Shown one piece after another: positions 49,087 through 59,014 of a stretch of 64,000 bases of DNA (within the stretch, counting starts at the first letter, position 1; every line of letters begins with the position of its first letter). This stretch comes from Burkholderiaceae bacterium (GTDB taxonomy: Bacteria; Pseudomonadota; Gammaproteobacteria; Burkholderiales; Burkholderiaceae_C), in the NCBI GenBank assembly GCA_024235915.1, contig JACKLO010000017.1, forward strand, positions 62,001-126,000. The letters run 5' to 3'. The notes below the pieces were generated by a model. That model worked only from the letters and a program-made list of their open reading frames with translations. It did no database searches and had not been told where the DNA came from. The translations under genes and the position numbers were made by a program.

Positions 49087-49683
49087 GGCCAGCAGGTTCT
49101 GGGTGTCGATCAGGCCCAGCCAGGCGTAGGGGATCCATTTCGACGCGTTGATGGCGGCAAAGAACACCGCCATCGTGGCCGTGAAGGTCATCGGCGGCAG
49201 CCGCAGCGGCATCACGTAGAAGCCGATCGGCGGGCTGCCGGCGTGGGCCACGAAGCTGGTGAAACCCGAGGTCATGCCCAGCAGCCAGCCCAGCCAGCGC
49301 GGTGGCGGCGGCGCGTCGCGCCGCGCGGGGAAGAAGCGGCGAATGGCCAGGAAGCCCAGCGTCAGGCCACCGACGATGCCGGCCACGACGTGTGCCGACA
49401 GCCAGCCGAACAGCACCGTGCCCAGCAGCGTGCCGGCCAGTCCCGCGGGCAGCAGCAGGCGGATCAGCGCGCGGTCGCGCTCGCGCCAGAGCGCCGCCAG
49501 CCCGAACCCGTCCATCACCGCCAGCAGCGGCAGCATGATGGCCGCCGCCTGGGGCACCGGCATCGCCAGCGCCATCAGCGGCACCGCCAGCGCGCCGAAG
49601 CCGGCGCCGAAGCCGCTTTTGGACAGCCCCATCAGCAGCACCGCCGGCACGGCGACGGCGTAGAAGCCGGGGTCGGTGAGCAA
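48937..49683 (-). CDS. TSUP-family permease
   Basis: A 248-residue membrane protein of the TSUP (TauE/SafE) family. It has about eight helices, with the N-terminal LLMGLSKSGFGAGFGALA and central GMTSGFTSFVAHAGSPPIGFY repeats. These transport sulfite, sulfoacetate or other organosulfur or organic anions. Start is TTG 49683, two bases after the nitroreductase stop, and gives the family N-terminus M-L-T-D-P-G-F-Y. Its 3' end overlaps the convergent transporter gene by 150 bp. Confidence 0.85.
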   Translation of the reverse strand: MLTDPGFYAVAVPAVLLMGLSKSGFGAGFGALAVPLMALAMPVPQAAAIMLPLLAVMDGFGLAALWRERDRALIRLLLPAGLAGTLLGTVLFGWLSAHVVAGIVGGLTLGFLAIRRFFPARRDAPPPPRWLGWLLGMTSGFTSFVAHAGSPPIGFYVMPLRLPPMTFTATMAVFFAAINASKWIPYAWLGLIDTQNLLASAVLLPLAPLGVWLGVRVVRIIPPRLFYGLFELGMLLTGLKLLWDGVQG

Positions 49684-49685
49684 GA

Positions 49686-50261
49686 TCAGGCGAGGGTGCA
49701 GGCGGTCTCGAACGGGAGCCGCGGGTTGCGCGGCCGGGCCTGTGCCGGGTCGGCGTGGCCCAGGGTGCAGATGAAGTTGCTCTTCACGGCCGTGCCGGCG
49801 AAGAAGGCGGCGTCCACCTTGGCGGCGTCGAAACCGCTCATCGGGCCGCAGTCCAGGCCCAGTGCGCGCGCGGCCAGGATCAGGTAACCACCCTGCAGGC
49901 TGCTGTTGCGGAAGGCCGTGTCCTGGATGGCGGCGTCCTTGCCCGCATACCAGCTGCGCGCGTCGGTCTGCGGGTAGAGCGTGGGCAGGTGCTCGTGGAA
50001 CGCCAGGTCCATGCCGACGATGACGGTGACCGGCGCCGCCTGCACCCGCGGCGCATTGCCGGGCGACACACAAGCCAGCAGCTTGGCCTTGCCTTCCGGC
50101 GAGCGCACGAAGACGAAACGCGCTGGCGTGCTGTTGGCGGCCGTGGGGCCCCACTTGAGCAGGTCGTAGAGCGCGCGCAGGGTGTCGTCGGACACCGGGG
50201 TGTCGAGCCAGCCGCCGGGCGTGCGGGCATCGGTGAAGAGTTGGGCGGTGGTCAGGTTCAT
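49686..50261 (-). CDS. Malonic semialdehyde reductase-like nitroreductase (RutE/HadB family)
   Basis: A 191-residue FMN-dependent nitroreductase-fold protein. The N-terminal [23 protein letters not shown] is the RutE/HadB signature, and [21 protein letters not shown] is the C-terminal FMN region. RutE reduces malonic semialdehyde in pyrimidine degradation, but no other rut genes are nearby, so a general enoate or quinone reductase role is equally possible. In an operon with the TSUP gene downstream and divergent from the DUF1841 gene. Confidence 0.88.
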   Translation of the reverse strand: MNLTTAQLFTDARTPGGWLDTPVSDDTLRALYDLLKWGPTAANSTPARFVFVRSPEGKAKLLACVSPGNAPRVQAAPVTVIVGMDLAFHEHLPTLYPQTDARSWYAGKDAAIQDTAFRNSSLQGGYLILAARALGLDCGPMSGFDAAKVDAAFFAGTAVKSNFICTLGHADPAQARPRNPRLPFETACTLA

Positions 50262-50278
50262 GGCCTGACAATTGTCGG

Positions 50279-50710
50279 ATGTTTGCCCCCAGCCAAGAGG
50301 ACGTGCGCCGATTCTTCTGCGCCACCGCGGCCAAGCAGCGCGAGGGCTGCGTGCTGACGCCGATGGAAGCCATCGCCGCGCAGTGGATCGCCGAGCACCC
50401 GGAATACACCGGCGACCTGGCCGACGTGGACGCTGCTCTGGCCGCGGTCTACACGGTGGAGGACGGCCGCACCAACCCCTTCCTGCACCTGTCCATGCAC
50501 CTGAGCATTGCCGAGCAGTGCAGCATCGACCAGCCGCGCGGCATCCGTCAGGCCGTGGACCTGCTGGCGGCGCGCCGGAATTCCCTGCACACCGCGCACC
50601 ACGAGGTCATGGAATGCCTGGGCGAGATGATCTGGGCCAGCCAGCGCAGCGGCCTGCCGCCGGACGGTCTGGCCTACCTGGACGCCGTGCGGCGCCGCGC
50701 CACCACCTGA
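50279..50710 (+). CDS. DUF1841 protein
   Basis: A 143-residue soluble protein of the DUF1841 family found in beta- and gammaproteobacteria. The conserved block [20 protein letters not shown] with GIRQAVDLL is clear, followed by [15 protein letters not shown]. Two His and two Cys in these blocks could bind a metal, but no role is known. It lies head-to-head with the nitroreductase gene (17 bp) and is convergent with the patatin gene (7 bp). Confidence 0.88.
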   Translation: MFAPSQEDVRRFFCATAAKQREGCVLTPMEAIAAQWIAEHPEYTGDLADVDAALAAVYTVEDGRTNPFLHLSMHLSIAEQCSIDQPRGIRQAVDLLAARRNSLHTAHHEVMECLGEMIWASQRSGLPPDGLAYLDAVRRRATT

Positions 50711-50717
50711 GCGCCCT

Positions 50718-52940
50718 TCAGGGCGTGCCCAGGAACAGGTAGGCGTTGTTGGCGCCGGCCGCCGAGTGGCCGATGCCGATGTAGACCGGCCCGAACGGCG
50801 TTTCGCCGCCCAGGTAGAGCGTGACCGACGTCAGGTTGCCCGGGTCCAGCGACACCGTGTAGGGGTTGGTCAGCCGCCCGCCTTCCAGCGCCAGGCCGAG
50901 CCGCATGTCGCCGCGCAGGCCCAAGGGCAGGCGGCCGATGATGCGTTCGGCCCGCAGGTGGCCGTAGTGCACCGTGTCGGCCACCAGCTGGCCGGTGGCG
51001 TAGGCCGACAGGTTGAGGAAGCCGCCCAGCGTGCCGGCGTCGAACAGGGGCAGATCGCCCTGCGGTGAGCCGGTGTAGGCGGCACGGGCGCCGAAGACCC
51101 AGGCGCCCACCGACGCCGCGCCGCGCAGATCGGCGCTCAGACGGGTGTACTGGCCGTCGTGGTCCTTGTACCACTGCGCCCGCAGGGCCCAGCCGTCGGT
51201 GGGGAAGTACAGCCGGTTGAGCTGGTCGAGTTCCAGCGCCAGCAGCGTGCCACTGCTGCGCTTGCGCAGCTGGGATGGGTCGAACAGCTCCGGCCCCAGG
51301 TCCTCGTGCACACGGCCGTCCACCCCCTGCAGACCCAGGCGCAGCTGGCCCAGGCTGCGCAGGTCCATGCCCACGCTCACGGCAAGCGTGCGCCGTTCGA
51401 CGTCGAAACGTGCGATGCGGCGGTCGTCCACGTAGAGGTCGCGCGGTTCGCTGGAGACACCGGCATCCAGTTGCGCAAACCAGCGCTGGGCCGGCTCCAG
51501 TGGCTGGTACCACTGCAGGTCCAACGCTGTGCGGCCACCCACCTCGGCACTGGCCAGCAGCTCGCCGCCAAGCTGGTTGATCCAGGTGCGGTGCAGCGCC
51601 ACGCGCAGGCCGAAGCTGGAGCCCTGGCTCAGGGTCGAATCCAGGTTGAGCGCAAAACGCAGGTAGTCCGGCCCCCAGGGCTTTTCCACCGGCAGCAGGC
51701 GCAGCACCTGCCGCCGGTGGGTGCTGACCAGTTCGTAACCCACCTGCTCGTACCAGCCGTCGCCGTAGGCGCGCAGCAGGTCGCGGTTGAGGGCCTCGGT
51801 GTCCAGCGGGGCTTCGGTGGCCTGTGTGATGTGGCGCTGCACGGTGTCGGGCGTCACCCGCGACAGGCCTTCGATGCGCACCACGTCCACCGGGGTGCGG
51901 CCTTCGCGTTCACCGCGCAGCGCATACAGCCAGGGTCGCCAGCTGGCGTCGTCCACACCCAGCGGTGCCAGCGCATAGGCCACGAAGTCGGCCGCTTCGG
52001 CGCCGCGCGCCGCGGTGTCCGTGAAGCGCGCGAAGTCGGCCGCGGTGATGCCGTCGAGCACCGGCTTGATGTAGATGTCCTGGGGCCCGAGGGTGGCCAG
52101 CGAGCGGGTGACGTTCTGCTCCGTCAGCAGCGCCACCATCTGCGCCGAGACGGACAACAGCGAGCCGATCTGGTCGGCCACCAGCAGCGGCGAGCCGACG
52201 TTGACGGCGATCACCACCTCCGCGCCGCAGCGTTCACGCACCTCGCGCACCGGCAGGTTGTCCACCAGGCCGCCGTCCACCAGCTTGCGGCCGTCCAGGG
52301 TCAAGGGGGCCACCAGACCGGGCACCGCCATGCTGGCACGCATGGCGGTGACCAGCGGCCCTTCGCGGAACACCACGCGGTCGCCGCTGCCGAGGTCGGT
52401 GGCCACGATGGACAGCGGCAGGCGCAGCGATTCCATGCGGCGGGCGCCGCGGTCGGCCCGCACCAGCTCGTTGATGAACAGCTGGATGCGCTGGCCCGAC
52501 ACCGCCCCGGGCGGGTAGGTGACGCCGTCAGGCCCGATGCCGGCTTCGCTGCCTGGCAGGAAGCGCCGCTGCAGCTGCTTCTGTCGGAAGGCGAGCTCGG
52601 TGTAGTCCGGGTTGTCCTGGAACATCGCGTTCCAGTCGGCACCGGCCATGGCCTTGCGCATCTCGGCCGGCGAGATGCCGGCCACCCAGGCCCCCGCCAC
52701 CAGGGCGCCGAAGCTGGTGCCGGCGACGCAGTCCACCGGCACCTGCAGGCGTTCCAGCGTCTCCAGCACACCGATGTGCGCCGCACCGCGCGCACCGCCG
52801 CCACCGAGCACCAGGCCGACCCTGGGCCGCGGTGCGGCAGCGGTGGCCGCGGCAGCTGCGGCGGGCAGGGACATGCCGCACATCAAGCCGCACGTCAGGC
52901 CGCACATCAGGGCGAACAGAGGTCTCATCGGGTGCGGCAT
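50718..52940 (-). CDS. Patatin/POTRA/barrel protein (PlpD-like, type Vd secretion)
   Basis: A 740-residue outer-membrane phospholipase. A signal peptide (MRPLFALMCG... AAAAA) precedes the patatin domain (about 40-320) with oxyanion loop GGGGARG, Ser76 in GTSFGA and Asp222 in LVDGGLVDN, the catalytic dyad. A POTRA-like domain (about 345-430) is followed by a BamA-type 16-strand barrel that ends LFLGTP. This is the PlpD layout, in which the barrel exports its own phospholipase domain. Start ATG 52940 or ATG 52928 (MRPLFAL) are both possible. Divergent from the efflux operon; the GGACA boxes lie just upstream of its start. Confidence 0.9.
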   Translation of the reverse strand: MPHPMRPLFALMCGLTCGLMCGMSLPAAAAAATAAAPRPRVGLVLGGGGARGAAHIGVLETLERLQVPVDCVAGTSFGALVAGAWVAGISPAEMRKAMAGADWNAMFQDNPDYTELAFRQKQLQRRFLPGSEAGIGPDGVTYPPGAVSGQRIQLFINELVRADRGARRMESLRLPLSIVATDLGSGDRVVFREGPLVTAMRASMAVPGLVAPLTLDGRKLVDGGLVDNLPVREVRERCGAEVVIAVNVGSPLLVADQIGSLLSVSAQMVALLTEQNVTRSLATLGPQDIYIKPVLDGITAADFARFTDTAARGAEAADFVAYALAPLGVDDASWRPWLYALRGEREGRTPVDVVRIEGLSRVTPDTVQRHITQATEAPLDTEALNRDLLRAYGDGWYEQVGYELVSTHRRQVLRLLPVEKPWGPDYLRFALNLDSTLSQGSSFGLRVALHRTWINQLGGELLASAEVGGRTALDLQWYQPLEPAQRWFAQLDAGVSSEPRDLYVDDRRIARFDVERRTLAVSVGMDLRSLGQLRLGLQGVDGRVHEDLGPELFDPSQLRKRSSGTLLALELDQLNRLYFPTDGWALRAQWYKDHDGQYTRLSADLRGAASVGAWVFGARAAYTGSPQGDLPLFDAGTLGGFLNLSAYATGQLVADTVHYGHLRAERIIGRLPLGLRGDMRLGLALEGGRLTNPYTVSLDPGNLTSVTLYLGGETPFGPVYIGIGHSAAGANNAYLFLGTP

Positions 52941-52947
52941 TGTGGCC

Positions 52948-53000
52948 TGTCCGCTGTCCGCCCGCGGACAGCGCCGGACACCTGCGGACACCGGTGGACA
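52948..53000. promoter_or_regulatory. Phased GGACA boxes, candidate enhancer for the efflux operon
   Basis: CGGACA occurs at 52965, 52975 and 52985, and TGGACA at 52995, exactly 10 bp apart, so all face the same side of the helix. Inverted copies TGTCCG lie at 52948 and 52955. The first direct box and the second inverted box make a perfect 9-bp-arm palindrome, GCTGTCCGC-CC-GCGGACAGC (52953-52972). The array ends about 57 bp upstream of the sigma-54 -24 element, a normal enhancer position. Confidence 0.75.
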
Positions 53001-53055
53001 GTGTGCTGTGGCTTCGGTCCTCAGGCAAATCAACCACTTGCGTCGCAGGTGTCGC

Positions 53056-53071
53056 TGGCACGGGGCGTGCA
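53056..53071 (+). promoter_or_regulatory. Sigma-54 promoter of the efflux operon
   Basis: TGGCACGGGGCGTGCA matches TGGCACG-N4-TTGCA with one mismatch; GG (53057-53058) and GC (53069-53070) are 10 bases apart. The predicted start is about 53082, next to the adaptor ATG at 53083, so the mRNA would be almost leaderless. Confidence 0.72.
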
Positions 53072-53082
53072 ACCCGGGTGTC

Positions 53083-54339
53083 ATGATCCGCGAGCCCCTG
53101 GCCACCGACCAAGCCGTCACCACCCGTCGACGTCCTCTGGCCCTCTTGGCGGTCGCCGCCATGACCGGGGTGCTGCTCGCGGCGGTCTGGTGGGGCTGGG
53201 CCCAGGCCGAACCTGCGGTGCCGGTCGACCGCCTGCGCATTGCCGAGGTCGTGCGCGGCGACATCGTGCGCGACGTGCAGGCCCCCGGGCGGCTGGTGGC
53301 GGCCGTGAGCCCGACCTTGTACGCGCCGGCGGCCGGCACCGTGGTGCTGGCCACACAGGCCGGCGACACGGTGCGTGCCGGCCAGGTGCTGGCGCGCATC
53401 GAATCGCCCGAACTGGCCGCCGAGCGCGCCCGCGAAGCCGCCACCCTCGGCCAACTGGAGGCAGAGCTCGGCCGCCAGGGCATCACCGCGCGCCAGCAGC
53501 AGCTGGCCGCCGAGCGCGAGGCCGACGAAGCGCAGCTGGCCCTGCGCGCCGCCGAGCGCGACCGCCAGCGCAGCGCCGAGGCCTGCGCCGCCGGCGTCGT
53601 GGCGCAGGTGGACTGCCTGCGGCTGGCCGATGCCGTGGACGCGGGCCGCATCCGCGGGGCCCACGCCACGCGTCGGCTCGATCTGGTGGCCGCCGACGGC
53701 GAATTCGAGCGTCGCAGCCTGCAGCAGCGCCTGGCACGCCAGCGCGCGCTGCTGGACGAAGTCGCCCGGCGGCTGGACGCGTTGAGCGTGCGTGCGCCGG
53801 TGGACGCCCGCATCGGCAGCATCGCCGTGGCCGACCGCGCCGCGGTGGCGGCCCATGCGCCGCTGATGACGGTGGTGGACCTGTCCCGCCTGGAGGTGGA
53901 ACTGCAGGTGCCCGAGGCCGCCGCCGCCGACCTGGTGCCGGACCTGCCGGTGGCGCTGCGCATCGGCACCGACGACGTGGCCGGCCGCCTGGTGGCCGTG
54001 GCGCCGGAGGTCAAGGCCGGCCAGGTGCTGGTGCGTGTGCGCTTCGACGGCGCCCAGCCGGCGGGCCTGCGCCAGAACCAGCGGCTGAGCGGCCGCATCG
54101 TGCTCGAACAGCGCGCCGGCGTGCTGGTGCTGCCGCGTGGCCCCTTCGTCGATGCCCAGGGTGGCCACAGCGCCTGGGTGCTGGCCGGCGAGCATGCCGA
54201 CCTGCGCCGCATCCGCCTGGGGGTGCTGGGCGTGTCGGCGGTGGAGGTGGCCGAAGGCCTGCGCGCCGGCGAGCAGGTCGTCATCGCCGGCACCGAACAT
54301 TTCCCGCGCGACGCCACCCGCGTCCTTGTGCGGCCCTGA
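53083..54339 (+). CDS. Periplasmic adaptor protein (MacA/HlyD-like)
   Basis: A 418-residue membrane fusion protein. One N-terminal anchor helix (about 18-41) is followed by the biotinyl-lipoyl half-motif PTLYAPAAGTVVLATQAGDTV, a long helical hairpin (about 105-230, Ala/Glu/Arg-rich), the returning half SVRAPVDARIGSIAVAD, beta-barrel and membrane-proximal domains. It bridges the ABC permease to an outer-membrane channel; no TolC is encoded here. It leads an operon with an ATPase, two FtsX permeases and a two-component pair. ATG 53083 lies at the predicted sigma-54 start site and has no ribosome-binding site. Confidence 0.85.
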   Translation: MIREPLATDQAVTTRRRPLALLAVAAMTGVLLAAVWWGWAQAEPAVPVDRLRIAEVVRGDIVRDVQAPGRLVAAVSPTLYAPAAGTVVLATQAGDTVRAGQVLARIESPELAAERAREAATLGQLEAELGRQGITARQQQLAAEREADEAQLALRAAERDRQRSAEACAAGVVAQVDCLRLADAVDAGRIRGAHATRRLDLVAADGEFERRSLQQRLARQRALLDEVARRLDALSVRAPVDARIGSIAVADRAAVAAHAPLMTVVDLSRLEVELQVPEAAAADLVPDLPVALRIGTDDVAGRLVAVAPEVKAGQVLVRVRFDGAQPAGLRQNQRLSGRIVLEQRAGVLVLPRGPFVDAQGGHSAWVLAGEHADLRRIRLGVLGVSAVEVAEGLRAGEQVVIAGTEHFPRDATRVLVRP

Positions 54340-54375
54340 TCGAACCCGCCTGAAGTCCAAGGAGAGATGCCCACC

Positions 54376-55067
<692 letters not shown>

Positions 55068-55071
<4 letters not shown>

Positions 55072-56396
55072 ACACGGGCCTCAACGCAGCCCTGTGGCGC
55101 CACCATCTGTGGCTGGGCCTGAAGAGCCTGCGCCGCAACCCGGGGCTCACCGTGCTGGCGGTGCTGATCCTGGCCATGGGTATTGCCGCCAGCATGGCCA
55201 GCCTGACGGTGCTGCACGTGATGTCGGCCAACCCGCTGCCCGGGCGCAGCCAACTGCTGCATGTGCCCACGTTCAACAACGGCCTGCTCACCGACCCCAA
55301 TGCCAACGACGAGCCCAACCCGCAGCTGACCTGGATCGACGCCGACCGCCTGCTGGCCGACGGGCAGGGCCGGCGGCGCACCGCGTTGTACGCGCTCGAC
55401 GCCACGGTGGCGTCACCACGACCTGGCGTGGCGCCGGTCTATGCCACCGGCATGGCGGCCACGGCCGACTTCTTCGCGATGTTCGACGTGCCCTTGGCCC
55501 GCGGCACCGCGTGGTCGGCGGCCGACGATGTGAACGGCGCGGCCGTGACCGTGCTTGACGGGGCCTTTGCGCAGCGCCTGTTCGGCGACACCGACCCCAT
55601 CGGCCAGGTGCTGGACCTGGGCGGGCGGCCGTTCCGCGTGGTGGGTGTCATCGGCGGCTGGCATCCCCTGCCCAAGGTCTACCGGCTGGTGGGTTCGTCG
55701 CCGGCCGGCGCGCCGGAGGATTTCTGGGTGCCGGTGCGCACCGCCGTCGCGCAGGAGTACGAGAACAACGGCTGGGTCAACTGCACCGGCGACAGCGAGC
55801 CGGGCTGGGCTGGCTTTCTGCGCGCCGAATGCAACTGGCTGCAGTACTGGGTGGAACTGGATCCGGCCGCCGTGCCGGCCTACCGCGACTACCTGCGCGG
55901 CTACGTGGCCGCCCAGAAGCAGCAGGGGCGCATGCCCCGCGCCCAGGACGCGGTGCTGCAGGACTTCGAGACCTGGCTGGCCGCGCGGGGTGTGGTCAGC
56001 GAGGACACCAAGCTGCAGGCCGGGCTGTCGCTGGCCTTCCTGCTCGCCTGCCTGGTCAATGTGGTGGGCCTGCTGGGCGCCAAGTTCGCGGCGCGGGCCG
56101 GCGAGATCGGCGTGCGGCGCGCGCTCGGCGCGTCGCGGCGGCAGGTGTTCCAGCAGTTCCTGGTCGAGTCGGGTGTCGTCGGCGTGGCGGGTGCGCTGCT
56201 GGGCCTGGGCTTCACGCTTGCGCTGCTGGCGCTGATCGCCCAGCGCAGCGGCGACCTGGCCCGTGTCGCCCGGCTGGACCTGCCGATGCTGGCGCTGACG
56301 GTGGGCCTGTCCATCGTCGGCGCGCTGCTGGCCGGGCTCTGGCCCACCTGGCGCGCCGCGCGGGTGCGGCCGGCGCTGCAGCTCAAGTCGCAATGA
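55068..56396 (+). CDS. FtsX-like ABC permease, first
   Basis: A 442-residue permease with an N-terminal helix, a periplasmic MacB-type core domain (about 50-300) and three C-terminal helices with the FtsX signature EIGVRRALGASRRQVFQQFLVE. Probably forms a heterodimer with the second permease. Together with the adaptor they would make a MacB-like mechanotransmission exporter for peptides, lipids or antibiotics. The substrate is not evident. ATG overlaps the ATPase stop. Confidence 0.92.
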
Positions 56397-56409
56397 GGAG
56401 GGTCCGCGC

Positions 56410-57642
56410 ATGACACCCGTCCGCCCCATCCTCTCGGCGCTGCTGCGCCGCAAGTCCGGCGCCCTGCTGGTGGCCGCCCAGGTGGCTCTGACGCTGGCCG
56501 TTCTTTGCAACGCCGTCTTCGTGGCCACCGATCGCCTGGCCCAGGCCCGCCTGCCCAGCGGCACCGACGAGGCGGCCGTGTTCCATGTGTCGATGATCAC
56601 GCCGGGTGCCGATGAGGCGCCGGCCGCCCGCCAGCGTGCGGATGAAGCGTTGGTGCGTGCCGTGCCGGGCGTGCTGGGCGTGGCCTGGATCAACCAGATG
56701 CCGCTGGCCCAATCGGGCAACAACAGTGGCCTGGCAGTACAGCGCGGCGTCAGCGACACCCGTACCGCCGCCATCTACGCCGGCGCCTACAACACCGCCG
56801 AGGTGCTGGGCCTGCGCCTGGTCGAGGGCCGCGCCTTCACCGCCGACGACGAGGTCGACATCGACCGCCGCCAATCCCGCCAATGGCCGGCGCATGCGCT
56901 GGCCACGCGGGCGCTGGCAAAGCGGCTGTTCCCGGACGGGTCTGCCGTCGGCCGCGTGGTCTACGCCGGCACCGGGCCGGACGACCCGGCCATCACCATC
57001 GTGGGCGTCGTGGAGCAACTGGTCACGCCCTGGGGCCAGGTCAGCTGGAACCCCGGGGACCCCGGCGGCGAGAGCAGCCTGCTGTTGCCGTGGCGCCAGG
57101 AAACCGAAGGCCTGTTGGCGGTGCGCGCCGACCCGGCACAGATCGACCGCGTGCGCACCGAGGTTGCCGAACGCCTGCGCAGCGCCGTGCCCGGGCGCAT
57201 CGTGCGCGGCACGCCGACGATGACGGAAACCCGCGAGCGCCGCTACCGCAGCGACACCTGGCTGGCGCGCCTGATGACGGTGGTCATCGGCCTGCTGCTG
57301 GTGATGACGGCCGGCGGTATCGTCGGCCTGGCGTCGCTGTGGGTCACGCAGCGGCGCAAGCAGATCGGCGTGCGCCGTGCCCTGGGCGCGCGCCGGGTGG
57401 ACATCGTGATGCACTTCGTCGTCGAGAACCTGATGATCACCGGCCTGGGCGTGGCCGTCGGCCTGACCCTGGCCGTGGCGCTGAACCACGCGCTCACCCG
57501 CGTGACCACGCTGGCCCCGCTGCCCGGGCCGTTGCTGGCCGCCAGCGCGCTGGCCATGCTGGTGCTGGGCGTGCTGGCGGTGCTGGCACCCGCGCTGCGC
57601 GCGGCGCGGGTGCCGCCGGCGGAGGCGACCCGCAGTGTCTGA
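56410..57642 (+). CDS. FtsX-like ABC permease, second
   Basis: A 410-residue permease with the same layout as its neighbour: helix 1 (about 20-42), a periplasmic domain, then three helices with the FtsX loop RRKQIGVRRALGARRVDIVMHFVVEN. The two permeases are related but diverged, so a heterodimer is likely. The periplasmic domain is shorter than in the first permease. It starts 13 bp after the first permease, and its 3' end overlaps the regulator start by 8 bases. Confidence 0.92.
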   Translation: MTPVRPILSALLRRKSGALLVAAQVALTLAVLCNAVFVATDRLAQARLPSGTDEAAVFHVSMITPGADEAPAARQRADEALVRAVPGVLGVAWINQMPLAQSGNNSGLAVQRGVSDTRTAAIYAGAYNTAEVLGLRLVEGRAFTADDEVDIDRRQSRQWPAHALATRALAKRLFPDGSAVGRVVYAGTGPDDPAITIVGVVEQLVTPWGQVSWNPGDPGGESSLLLPWRQETEGLLAVRADPAQIDRVRTEVAERLRSAVPGRIVRGTPTMTETRERRYRSDTWLARLMTVVIGLLLVMTAGGIVGLASLWVTQRRKQIGVRRALGARRVDIVMHFVVENLMITGLGVAVGLTLAVALNHALTRVTTLAPLPGPLLAASALAMLVLGVLAVLAPALRAARVPPAEATRSV

Positions 57643-59014
57643 GCGTGGGCGCGTGCTGGTCATCGACGACCACCCGGCGGTGGCCGACGCGCTGGGCCTG
57701 CTGTTCTCGCTGCACGACATCGGCACCGTCGCCGCGGCCACGCCCGAGGAAGGCCTGGCCCAGCTCGCGTCGCAGCCCGTGGACCTCGTGATCCAGGACA
57801 TGAACTTCAGCGCCGACACCACGTCGGGCGACGAGGGGCGCGCACTGTTCGCCGCGATCCGCGCGCGTCACCCGGACCTGCCCGTGATCCTGCTGACGGC
57901 ATGGACCGACCTGGCCGCGGCGGTCGCACTGGTGAAGGCCGGCGCGGCCGACTACCTGGCCAAACCCTGGGACGACCACAAGCTGCTGGCCAGCGTGCAG
58001 AACCTGCTGGAACTGGGCGAGGCCACGCGGGCGCTGCGCGAGACCACGCTAGCGCTGAGGGCCGAGACGGCGCAGCGCGAACGTGCCCAGGCCGCGCTGC
58101 GTGAACGCCATGAACTTGGCGACCTGGTGTTTGCCGACCCGGCCACCGAACGCGTGCTGGCGCTGGCCGGCCAGGTGGCGCGGGCTGACGTGCCGGTGCT
58201 CATCACCGGCCCCAGCGGCGCCGGCAAGGAACGCATCGCGGCCATGCTGCAGGCCAATTCCGCGGTGCGCCGCGGCCCTTTCGTGACGCTGGACTGCGGC
58301 GCACTGCCGGCGGACCTGATTGAAGCCGAACTCTTCGGCGCCGAGGCCGGTGCCTACACCGGCGCGACCAAGGCGCGTGAAGGCAAGTTCGAGGCGGCCG
58401 ACGGTGGCACCCTGTTCCTCGACGAGATCGGCAACCTGCCGTTGCCCGGGCAGGTGAAGCTGCTGCGCGTGCTGGAGACGGGCCGCTTCGCGCGCCTGGG
58501 CGCGACGCGCGAACAGCAGGTGCGGGTGCGCGTGATCAGTGCCACCAACGCCGACCTGCCGGCGCTGATCCGCGAGGGCCGCTTCCGCGAGGACCTCTAC
58601 TACCGCCTCAACCTCATCGAGCTGCACCTGCCACCGCTGGCCGAGCGACCGGGCGACATCCTGCCGCTGGCCCGGCGATTCCTGGGCGACGGGCATCGGC
58701 TGGCCGACGACGCGGTACAGGCCCTTCAGGGCCACGACTGGCCGGGCAACGTGCGCGAACTGAAGAACACCATGCAGCGCGTGGCGCTGCTGGTGCCGCC
58801 TGGCGTGGTGGCGGCGGCGCAGCTGGGCCTGCCCGCGGCCCGCCCGGGTGTGCCGGCGGCCACGCGCCCGGTCGACGAGCCCGACCGGGCCGCCATCGAG
58901 CAGGCCCTGGCGCGCGCCGGCGGCGTGGTGGCCCAGGCGGCGGCCGAACTCGGCCTGTCGCGACAGGCGCTGTACCGCCGCATGGACCGCCACGGCCTTG
59001 GGCGCAGCGGATGA
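57635..59014 (+). CDS. Sigma-54-dependent response regulator (NtrC type)
   Basis: A 459-residue activator with a receiver (residues 5-125; Asp55 in VIQDMNFSA, Lys in YLAKPWDD), an AAA+ sigma-54 interaction domain (about 150-385; Walker A GPSGAGKE, the sigma-54-contacting loop GAYTGA, Walker [12 protein letters not shown]) and a Fis-type DNA-binding helix at the C-terminus ([17 protein letters not shown]). All elements for a working enhancer-binding protein are present. Start is GTG 57635 with GGAGG upstream. It is the obvious activator of the sigma-54 promoter that heads this same operon. Confidence 0.95.
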   Translation: MSERGRVLVIDDHPAVADALGLLFSLHDIGTVAAATPEEGLAQLASQPVDLVIQDMNFSADTTSGDEGRALFAAIRARHPDLPVILLTAWTDLAAAVALVKAGAADYLAKPWDDHKLLASVQNLLELGEATRALRETTLALRAETAQRERAQAALRERHELGDLVFADPATERVLALAGQVARADVPVLITGPSGAGKERIAAMLQANSAVRRGPFVTLDCGALPADLIEAELFGAEAGAYTGATKAREGKFEAADGGTLFLDEIGNLPLPGQVKLLRVLETGRFARLGATREQQVRVRVISATNADLPALIREGRFREDLYYRLNLIELHLPPLAERPGDILPLARRFLGDGHRLADDAVQALQGHDWPGNVRELKNTMQRVALLVPPGVVAAAQLGLPAARPGVPAATRPVDEPDRAAIEQALARAGGVVAQAAAELGLSRQALYRRMDRHGLGRSG

